Assembly: GCA_022496185.1 (NCBI GenBank)
Contig: WTXG01000129.1
Coordinates: forward strand, 1 to 64,000
Source of the DNA: Multifurca ochricompacta
Taxonomy: Eukaryota; Basidiomycota; Agaricomycetes; Russulales; Russulaceae
Reading direction: 5' to 3'
DNA length: 64,000 nt
Shown piece after piece: positions 21,607-30,805 of this stretch. Each line of letters begins with the position of its first letter. Position 1 is the first letter of the stretch. Under the pieces are notes generated by a model. It did not search any database. It saw nothing but the letters and a program-made list of their open reading frames with translations, and had not been told where the DNA came from. The translations under genes and the position numbers were made by a program.

Positions 21607-24600
21607 ATGACGCGGCCTTCATTCGGGCTCTAGTCTCACACCATGTATTTAGATCACCACTCAAAGCAATGAAACTATTTGTTCCCTTACATGGAGTAAA
21701 TCAAGAGGCCACAATAGAAGCACTGGTTGATAGCGGTGCAACCGAAAATTTTATCAGCTACCGAACAGTAATTAAACATCGACTCCCCATAAAAAGATTA
21801 ACTATCCCAAAGAATTACAAAACGCGGACGGCTCTCCTAACGCCACAAAGAAAATAGATCAATGCGTGGACCTCCTTATCACTACGGCAGAGACACTCGG
21901 AAACATCGGTTCTATATAGCATCTATTGGAATAGATGACATGATCCTAGGATATCCATGGTTCGCGGCCAGTAACCCCGATATCAACTGGACCTCAGGAC
22001 AACTAACGCAATCTATTTCCTTCACCGTACCAAAAGAACACGTCCGCCGCCTTAACATTGCACAAGAACTGGCCATAAAAGCAAAGGATAAACGGAACGA
22101 TCTTGGGATCAGATCGTGCCACGGGAATACCATCGACATCGGAAAGTCTTCAGCGACGAAGAAGCACAACGATTCCCAGCCTCGCGGCCTTGGGATCATA
22201 AAATCGAGTTAAAATCAGATGCACCTGCTACCCTGGATTGCAAGATCTACCCGCTCGGACCAGGAGAACAAGATGCACTGAACAGCTTCCTGGAGGAACA
22301 CTTGCAGAAGGGGTACATACAAGAATCAAATCCCCTTATGCCTGCCATTTTTCTTTATCAAAAAGAAGGATGGGAAACTGCGACCGGTCCAAGACTACCG
22401 AAAATTAAATGACTGGACCTTCGGAATACATATCCACTTCCGCTGATCCCGAGCTAATTGACCGAGTTCGGGAAGCACGCTCTTCACAAAGATGGACATC
22501 CGATGGGGTTATAATAATGTTCAGATAGCACCGGAAGATCGCTGGAAGGCAGCATTCAAAACAAACGCGGCCTCTATGAACCTAATGTCATGTTCTTTGG
22601 CCTGACGAACTCTCCTGCAACATTTCAAACAATGATGAATGCAGAATTCCGAGAAGAATTAAACAAACACGACGCCTCAGGAAGGGCTTGGTTCACGGTC
22701 TATATGGATGACATCCTGATCCATACTGACCAGACCTTCAGAACCATCGCAATAAAGTGCATCGCATCCTGGACAAACTTAGCAAACTCGATCTATACCT
22801 CAAACCGGAGAAGTGTTCCTTCGAACAAACCGTATCGAATATCTCGGACTTATTCTGGAAGCTAACCAGGTACATATGGACCCAGTCAAAGTGGAGGGAG
22901 TTACTACCTGGAAAACGCCTACCACCGTTAAGGAAGTCCGTTCGTTCCTTGGATTTGCCAGTTCTATCGTCGCTTCATTCAGGGGTTTAGTAAAATCGCA
23001 GCCCCCTAAACGCGCTTACTAGCGCGAAGAATCCATGGCGATGGACGAGCCATGACAGAACGCCTTTGATATGCTGAAGCAGCGAGTCACCTCGCAACGG
23101 TCCTTGCCCAACCCGACTTTGAAAACCCTTTATTGTAGATACAGATGCATCGGATACGCTCTAGGTGCCACCCTCAGCCAAAAGGATCACGAAGACCGCC
23201 TCCATCCTGTGGCCTACTTGTCGAAAACCCTAGACGCAACTCAAAGGAACTGGGACATTTACGATCGAGAATTGTTCGCCGTTATAGTGCTCTCTGATCT
23301 TGGCGTCAGTATCTTTTGGGAGCAAGACATAAAGTCCAAGTCCGTACAGATCACAACAACTTGCAATACTTTAGGAACCCCAGAAACTTAACCGACGACA
23401 AGCCGATGGCTCCAGAGCTCGCCGACTTTGACTTTTCGTTGGAACACGTCCCAGGAAAATTACACACTGTCGCAGATATGCTCTCGGCCGACCGAGCCAA
23501 CCAGGGTGAAGACGACAATGACGAAGTCACTGTTTTACCCGCCAATCTATTTATCAATGCAATCTCCGATGCAAAACTTCCATTCCCCAAGGCACTAGCC
23601 GAACGCCGCGAGATCTTCAACGGCATCACGACCACGTACTAGCGGACACCGGGGATAGATAAGACAACGCGGAAAGTCCAACAAGAATATTCAGGTACCG
23701 CTTACGGGAATTCATACAAGATTACGTCGAGGATGTGCTAAATGTCAAGAAAATAAGCCGAAACTCACAAAGAAGGCCCCTTCTTTCCGCTAGATGTACG
23801 GCTTCTGCCGGTCCGTTTCAATATGTTGCTATGGATCTCATTACAGATCTCCCACCATCAGACAGATATGACGGTGCTCACGATTGTCGACCAAGGATGC
23901 TCGAAATCCACGAAGTTTATCCCCTGCTCAAAAACATTACGGGCGAAGGGATCGCCACACTCTACTACCGACATCTCTTCCCGTTCTTTGGCGTCCCACG
24001 ACGAGTTATCTCTGATCGCGATCCCCGATTCACGTCTCATTTCTCGCGCGCGCTAGCAAAAGTCCTACACATTCAACAAAACCTGTCTACAGCGTTTCAT
24101 CCTCAAACCGACGGTTCGAGCGAACGGATGAATCTCTGGCTCGAGCAATACCTACGACTATGGCTTGGTGACGATCAGTATCAATGGCCTCATTACTTAC
24201 CGCTAGCCGAATATGTCCACAACTCTTGGCCGCACGATAAGACTAAGTTAACCCCCCACACGTTACTCCATGGGACTACCTTTACCTGGAATGCTCAGAC
24301 AATAGATACGGATGTCCCACAAGTGAATGCTCGAATTCAAAATCTCCTAGCAGCACGCACCCGAGCAGAAGAAACACTCCGATCGCGCGCGCGCCCTCCG
24401 CCCCAACCCGCCTTCTCTGTCGGCGCACAAGTTTGGTTAGAAGGTAAAAACCTCAAGACACACTTTCCCTCGACCAAACTCGCCCCACGACGATACGGCC
24501 CCTTCACGATCTTGGCCCAGATCTCCCCCGTTGCTTATCGCTTATCGTTACCTTCACATATGAAATACATAACGTCTTCCACACCGACCTCCTATCGCCC

Positions 24601-24860
24601 TATCGCGAGACAGATGCCCATGGCCCCAACTTTTGCGTCCCCCACCCGACCTGATTAATCAGGAAGAAGAATACGAAGTCGCCTCCATCCTAGATCACAG
24701 ACTCTTTGGCCGTAACAAACGATTACAATACCTGGTCAGCTGGGTCGGCTATCCGGCAAGTGAAAATTCCTGGGTCGATGAAAACGACTGTCACGCCCCG
24801 GATCTCCTCACGCAATATCATAGTTCTCTTTCGCAGCGTCAGGGTCGACGCCGTCCTTAA
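21589..24860 (+). pseudogene. pol: Gypsy B pol (protease to chromodomain), heavily broken
   Basis: Protease ALVDSGATENFIS lies near 21725. RT with FGLTNSPATFQTMMN and YMDDILI is at 22590-22730, and RNase H has DRELFAVI and VRTDHNNLQYF. The integrase core has MDLITDLPPS, ISDRDPRFTSHF and HPQTDGSSERMN, followed by PRRYGPF and a chromodomain (VASILDHRLFGRNKRLQYLV, about 24675-24800). At least ten frame changes occur between 21850 and 23760, mostly consistent with single-base losses. The terminal TAA (24858-24860) overlaps a TTAAAAG box. No functional polyprotein could be made from this copy. Confidence 0.88.
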
Positions 24861-24978
24861 AAGGGGGGTGAATTTTCCGTTCTACCATTCCATACCCCAC
24901 TTAAAATCCTTCACCCTGGCTCATACTAAACGCACAAACCGCCCCTCCGTTCTCAAACGACCACGCAATACCCCCAGA

Positions 24979-26077
24979 ATGTCCACATCTCGCCACATTC
25001 CCACCAGTGTTACAAATCCCATCATCATTGACCAAACTATAGCAGCAGTAAACGACGCAGCAACTAAAGCAGCCCTAAGACGACCCATGGACGCCCCAAC
25101 ACTTCCCCCCACTCCGACAACCCAAACACCTCCACCGCACCCTTCTTTCCCTATGACAGACGATCCTTCCCAAAATGTGACTAACGCAATCACACTAACC
25201 GCACAAAATCAAAATCTGGAGCTCGAGGTTCGAACTAGAGTTCTTGCTATGCTCCAGGAAGCTAGGACGCGTCTGGAAGCGATCTACAACCCCCCCGAGA
25301 CTACTGATGAGGCTACAGTGTATCGCCCAGTCTCTCCAGAACTAGGTCAACTCCCTGACGAGGCTGTAGTAGCACAAACAGCAGCTGAGGTTAATGTGGC
25401 AGCACGCAGAAACTATGATCCTCCTCCTCCACCCTTCCAACGCAATCATATACACGCCCCTTACTACATCGAGCACCGCATCTCTGACTATGAGGGCCAG
25501 ATCAACGTGGCCCGATGGCTGGCCTTTGAGTATCAACGCGCCGACCCACGCATCGCTTTCACTATGGAGCAGGACAACCAATTACTTACCTTCCACTCTA
25601 TGCCCGACCCCATCCACGCTTCACTCGGGATCAAACCCAATCCTCACACGATTCCAACAGCGCCTGTTCGAGGCAGAACAGACCTTCACACCCTTAGTTA
25701 GCTCAGCCCTAGACGACCTACAAGACCCAGGCGCGTGGGCAGAAGTCTCTCGCTATCGATATGCTACTAGACGCTTGGATCAGGCTCACTACGAATTAGC
25801 CCACTGGCGTCGCCAAGCGGACCGCGCGAATCAAGACATCCAGTTAGCCATACACGCCCTTTCAAGAGGAGACGTGTACCACAGATTATTTCCCTTCTTA
25901 ACGTATGCCTATGCTAACAATCAACGTATACGCCCAGAGGAGGCCACTCGTTACGCCCCGCATCCCGAACTACGCGCCGTCCTTCAAGCGGGCGGTATAG
26001 GCAGTACCCGCTTACCTCGGCGACGCCGTCTGCGCCACGCTCCGTCTCGTGTCGTTGACCTCACGCGTGACGACTAG
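24979..26077 (+). pseudogene. Gypsy B third ORF, unrelated to that of A/C/D/E, one frameshift
   Basis: The ATG at 24979 (MSTSRHIPT) lies 118 bp after the pol stop. The frame runs to about 25630 and continues one frame over (from about SNPILTRFQQRLFEAEQ) to a stop at 26075-26077. The conceptual product is about 365 residues: a Thr/Pro-rich N-terminus, a charged helix (LELEVRTRVLAMLQEARTRL), a region around ISDYEGQINVARWLAFEYQR, a helical part with many Arg and Gln, and a basic tail ending RVVDLTRDD. It has no Cys/His cluster. I do not recognise the family. Its position between chromodomain and polypurine tract matches the third ORF of the other gypsy group. Confidence 0.7.
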
Positions 26078-26115
26078 AGGTGCTTGGGGCAAGCACAACT
26101 GTAGGAGGGGGGTAA

Positions 26116-26695
26116 TGTGACGTTTATCGTGATTCCGCGTTTTTGACTTACTTCGCGTTTCGGGTTTTGCAAGGGTTTTCATTACCTACACTTGATAACT
26201 AAGTACTTTACTATCTGTGTCTAGGTCTGTACGAATATCGGGGACGCAGCCCCTTCCTATCCACATCCATGTCCCTCTCCGTGCCATCTAGACTACCTCC
26301 CTATGATGTAGCTATGACATGACCATGACGACGTCCCAGTGATGTTGCTCTTAGGTCTAGATAGTTGTATTAGCTCACTGTATGTCTGCTGTGTACTTAA
26401 AAGGACCTACTAGAATCTGGAGACAGACCCTAAGTCTGTTCTCCTGTGCCAATACAGGTGTTCCATATCAGACAGAAACCCGGATTCCACTTGAGCCCCT
26501 AAGCCGCGCCTTAGGAGTCTTCGTCCCCAGTATCTAGTGACAGGACTGCGCGTCTCTGTCCAATTTCGACTCGCGCGCGTGTCCGCTGCGACCTACAGAG
26601 CCTGAACGATTTGGTGATCGCCTTGAAACATTGACACTTGAATTAACCTCCTTGACGCGAATTGACTTGCACACAGCTAGCACCTGGCTGTGACA
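26116..26695 (+). repeat. Gypsy B 3' LTR with preceding polypurine tract
   Basis: This is the 580 bp partner of 19408-19985. GGAGGGGGGTAA (about 26104-26115) directly before it is the polypurine primer. Confidence 0.95.
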
Positions 26696-26700
26696 ACAAG

Positions 26701-27040
26701 GAAGCTCTCAGATGTATCATATGAACTCGAGCTTCCATCCACATGGAGAATTCACCCAGTCTTCCATGCCAAACTCCTGACACCCTATAGAGAGACGTCC
26801 CTACATGGGGAAAACTTCCCGAAGCCTCCCCCTGAATTAATCGATGGGGAAGTGGAATGGGAAGTGGAGCGGATTCTAGACTCCCAGCGAAAAGGCCGAG
26901 GGCGCAAACTACATTACCTAGTCAAGTGGAAAGGATTCCCAGACTCTGACAACTCGTGGGAGCCAACTGGGAATATCTTTGCTCCGGCCCTTATCTCGGA
27001 GTTTCATGACCGACACCCGGAAGCGCCCAGAGAAGGTTAA
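26701..27040 (+). pseudogene. pol: Gypsy A pol, second part (integrase tail and chromodomain)
   Basis: The frame of gypsy A resumes after the ACAAG duplication with RKLSDVSYELELP, then HPVFHAKLLTPY and a chromodomain (EWEVERILDSQRKGRG..., LVKWKGFPDSDNSWEP). The TAA stop at 27038-27040 overlaps a TTAAAAG box. Confidence 0.92.
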
Positions 27041-27120
27041 AAGAAGTCAGCCTTCCGACCCCGAAGAGATTCCCCAGTACATGCTCCCTCAGCAACGTTC
27101 TACCACCATCCAGTCAATCA

Positions 27121-27301
27121 TGTCTTTCATTGCCGCCAATGCCGCCGTCGATGCCTTCACCTCCACCGTAGTTGTTGAAAACTTCCCTTCTGCCCATCCC
27201 TCTACACGTCCCTCCTCCCCCATTGATTACGAAGCCACAGAAGCACGGGTCAAAAACCAATCCCCCAACCCCAATGACGACTTTGAGCATTGCGAGGAAC
27301 C
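27121..27301 (+). pseudogene. Gypsy A third ORF, first part
   Basis: The ATG at 27121 begins MSFIAANAAVDAFTSTVVVE, matching the E start (MSSSFIAASAAIDAF). The frame is cut after ...HCEEP by gypsy C (duplication GAACC at 27297-27301) and continues in phase at 36392. Confidence 0.9.
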
Positions 27302-29504
27302 TGTTACATCCGGTGCGGGATGTTCTGCACGACTTGTGCAACAACTTCGTTCGTATGTTCAGATAAGAGGCCAATAAGACCTCTTGGAGTATGAGTGGAT
27401 GAGTCAAAGTCAACGGGGCTGTTCCCGAGTGACAATGTTAAGTGGAAAGTGCCCAAAGCACTGAGACGATCGAGTCAGAGGTTTCAAGGGGAGGTCCAGA
27501 AGACAAACACCGATGTATTCAATAAGTCGAGTCTGAGGTCTACATTGTAGTTACAGCAGACTTATATACATAATCGAATGGGCGTCTATAAGATAAGAGA
27601 ACGGAGTCATATGGGCCCAAATATACGAAAGCGAAGGGCGTAAAGCCTAGCTTCTGATAGGGAACTACAGTGCCTCACAAAACTGAGTCAATGTTTTGCA
27701 CTTTTGCAATGTTTGTTGAATATTGCATCAACCAAAACAAATATAAACAAAGTCTTGGTATACCATAAAAGGTACAAGATAAGGGTTATGTAATGCAACA
27801 ATTATTATGTAATTATGATCAAAACCTGTGGAGCTATGCCCATTTCAAATTGGGGACTCATTGACTCAGTTTTGTGAGTGGGTATCAGAAATATCAGAAT
27901 CCAATGCTCCACCAAATGTACAGTGACCAATCCTTAATATATGGTTACCATAGTTATCTTAATATTGATGGGACCTGGAATAGAGCTATTTAACCATGGT
28001 TTACATTCCCAGAATATTATAATTTCCCAATGCACCCCACCTCCTCTGCTCAGAAAGAAAACATGCTCTCTCTGGCCTCTGAAGGACATTCCACTCACAC
28101 TATTGCCTCCAGACTCAGCCTCAGCCAGTCCACAGTCTCTAGGACACTTAGGACCCTCCTTCCCAACCATCAGTCACCTCATTTTGGTCATCTTTCCAAG
28201 CTCTCTGCTACCTCTGAACATGCTATCATGATACAAATCACCACAGGAAAGGTTGCCAATGCTGTCTAGGCCACAAAGCACATCAATTCCATCATCCCCA
28301 ACCATGTCTCTTCACAAACTGTGCACTGAGTTCTTAAACAACATTCATTCAAGGCTGTAACAAAGAAGAAAAGGCCACTACTCTCTGCAGCACATTGCAA
28401 GAAGCACTTAGCCTTTGCTTTGAAGTACCAAAACTGGACTATGGAGGACTGGCATCTGACCCAAACCTGTTGATTTTGGTCTCATCTGACCAAATCACCC
28501 TCTTCCAGTCCTCCATAGTCCAGTTTTGGTACTTCAAAGCAAAGGCTAAGTGCTTCTTGCAATGTGCTGCAGAGAGTAGTGGCCTTTTCTTCTTTGTTAC
28601 AGCCTTGAATGAATGTTGTTTAAGAACTCAGTGCACAGTTTGTGAAGAGACATGGTTGGGGATGATGGAATTGATGTGCTTTGTGGCCTAGACAGCATTG
28701 GCAACCTTTCCTGTGGTGATTTGTATCATGATAGCATGTTCAGAGGTAGCAGAGAGCTTGGAAAGATGACCAAAATGAGGTGACTGATGGTTGGGAAGGA
28801 GGGTCCTAAGTGTCCTAGAGACTGTGGACTGGCTGAGGCTGAGTCTGGAGGCAATAGTGTGAGTGGAATGTCCTTCAGAGGCCAGAGAGAGCATGTTTTC
28901 TTTCTGAGCAGAGGAGGTGGGGTGCATTGGGAAATTATAATATTCTGGGAATGTAAACCATGGTTAAATAGCTCTATTCCAGGTCCCATCAATATTAAGA
29001 TAACTATGGTAACCATATATTAAGGATTGGTCACTGTACATTTGGTGGAGCATTGGATTCTGATATTTCTGATACCCACTCACAAAACTGAGTCAATGAG
29101 TCCCCAATTTGAAATGGGCATAGCTCCACAGGTTTTGATCATAATTACATAATAATTGTTGCATTACATAACCCTTATCTTGTACCTTTTATGGTATACC
29201 AAGACTTTGTTTATATTTGTTTTGGTTGATGCAATATTCAACAAACATTGCAAAAGTGCAAAACATTGACTCAGTTTTGTGAGGCACTGTAAGTAAGTGT
29301 CCGGTCGTACGATAAGGGATAAGAGATAAGGAGTCAATCATAGACAAAGCGAGGCAAACAGAGACAAAGTCAATCACGGGGAAGGAAGTAAAGCATGTGA
29401 CGGATCCCACGATGGAGACGTGATCTGGTAGTGCAGGGTAGGCGGCAAGGAGGGGTCGTCGTTGGGTAAGAAGAAAAAGACGGGAAGAGACGGGGTTCGT
29501 AACA
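27302..29504 (-). repeat. Gypsy C 3' LTR, split by the foldback element
   Basis: Without the foldback and one TA, the LTR is 579 bp. Against 35810-36386 I see about seven CpG transitions and two one-base indels. The purine tract lies at 29506-29520 on the complementary strand. Confidence 0.93.
27668..29289. mobile_element. Tc1/mariner-derived giant foldback element (1622 bp)
   Basis: Two 785 bp arms (27668-28452 and 28505-29289) are inverted copies of each other around a 52 bp spacer. I find no mismatch in the segments compared, and mirrored frames translate identically. The ends are CAGTGCCTCACAAAA, and the insertion duplicated TA in the LTR of gypsy C (27666-27667, 29290-29291). Each arm carries the 5' part of a Tc1 transposase: a helix-turn-helix frame with IASRLSLSQSTVSRTL at 28030-28269, then stop-interrupted code. 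Read on the minus strand, the right arm runs across the spacer into NWTMEDWKRVIWSDETKI, the start of the DDE catalytic domain. The rest of the transposase is absent, so movement would need a transposase from elsewhere. Confidence 0.93.
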
Positions 29505-29535
29505 TCACCCCCTCTTCTGGTTCTAGCAGTCCCGG

Positions 29536-30735
29536 CTAGAAACGACTTGTACCGTCATCATCCTGCACCAGCTCCAGGTAATCGTCAGCTACATTACGGT
29601 CATCCATGCTGTACGATTCCAACTCTTGCGGGCACGCGTGGGTACGAAGAAACCCATATGGACCACGCTGGCCACATGCGCGGCATAAGTCGTAGACGGG
29701 GCAGTTGATTTCTTTATGCCCAGCGTTATGGCGAAGGCACTTGCCGCACCAGCCCGATGGGTTGGTGATGGTTGGGGCCACTCCTACACGTCGGAAGATG
29801 CAGTGTCTGCTCCAGTGGAGATTGCTTCGACAGTGTCGGCACCATTTGCGGTTGAGGGGACAGTTCCAGCTTATGTGATATTTGCTATCACATCGCCAGC
29901 TGGTTTCCCCGCGCGGGTTCTCATGCAAGCGTGGCATCTCCAGCCGAGTCGGTAGCAGTGTCGGGGCCGCACCCAAGGTTCGAGGGGGGAGGGGTCATGC
30001 ATAAGTGTCTGCGTACCTTTCAGCAATTGTCTGGTACGCATCCCCCGCTTCCAACCTCTTCCTGATGTCCACAATCTCCGATTCCAACTGGAACATCCCA
30101 TTTGTCAGCCTTGCCATCATTTTTGCGTGCTCCTTATACTGTTGGTTCAGCGTCCTTCTCAAGGTGATACTCTTCCTCAGCCTCATGACTTCTGCCTTCA
30201 AGCGTGGCAGTCTCATGTCGTTCATCACCTCATCGATCGCGAAGGCGCGACAGTCTTCTGCAGCAAGGTGACCCAACTGTTCATCAGTCAATGTGTGGTG
30301 GAGTCGACCTGTATACCTTTCCTCCAGATAGACAGGAGCTCCGTAAACCGGCCCATCCTTCTTCATACACCCCGCCACATCCATCCCGCCATTGGTGTAA
30401 TAGATATATTTGGCGATGGCCGTAGATCCGTCGGCCATTGTGATCTCCAAGGGGAAGTACATTGAAGAGTTGGGGTTGTTGGGGATGAACGGGAACTCCG
30501 GGGCTTTGTCATCGATCTCTCCATTGAGCAGGTCATTGGGGTGGGGGTCCTCGCAATGGGTGAAGTCGTCGTTTGGGTTCGGGGATTGGTTTTTGACTCG
30601 GGTCTCTGCGACGTCATAGTCGATAGGGGAAGAGGGGCGCGTGGAGGGATGAGCAGAAGGGAAGGCTTCCACGACCATAGTGGTGGCAGTGAAGGCGTCA
30701 ATGGCGGCGGAGGCAGCGATGAAGGAGGAAGACAT
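29536..30735 (-). pseudogene. Gypsy C third ORF (coiled coil plus zinc knuckles), one nonsense codon
   Basis: The ATG at 30735 (MSSSFIAASAAIDAF) lies 71 bp after the pol stop. The 400-codon frame is open apart from TGA at 29997-29995, where relatives have CGA (Tyr-Ala-Arg-Pro). It contains the MYFPLEITMADG segment, a heptad-like helix (MRLPRLKAEVMRLRKSITL...), and Cys/His clusters WRCDSKYHISWNC, CRHCRSNLHWSRHC, CGKCLRHNAGHKEINC and CRACGQRGPYGF...HAC. The first Cys of the leading knuckle is changed (ETSWRC, against ETCWRC in E). Confidence 0.87.
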
Positions 30736-30805
30736 GTTAAGGTGTGGTTAGGATGTTGCTAGTGAAGCGTTGTTCTGGGGAAAAGTCTGGAGTTGGTCCC
30801 CCCTT

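Larger units (their letters stand above)
19408..26695 (+). mobile_element. Gypsy B: distinct chromodomain element with Gly-rich gag, inserted in gypsy A pol
   Basis: This is a 7288 bp element with LTRs of 578 and 580 bp starting TGTGACGTTT and ending TGTGACA. The target duplication ACAAG is at 19403-19407 and 26696-26700. Its gag, pol and third ORF are clearly different from A/C/D/E. It has the same architecture: self-primer, GGATTTT gag-pol junction, chromodomain and an extra 3' ORF. The LTRs are almost identical, yet pol is full of frameshifts. Confidence 0.96.

Noticed and set aside
27934..29023. Mirror-image frames of 78-96 codons on both strands as separate genes
   Set aside because: They are symmetric by-products of the giant palindrome. 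Only the helix-turn-helix frame (28030-28269 and its mirror) has a family match, as a transposase fragment.
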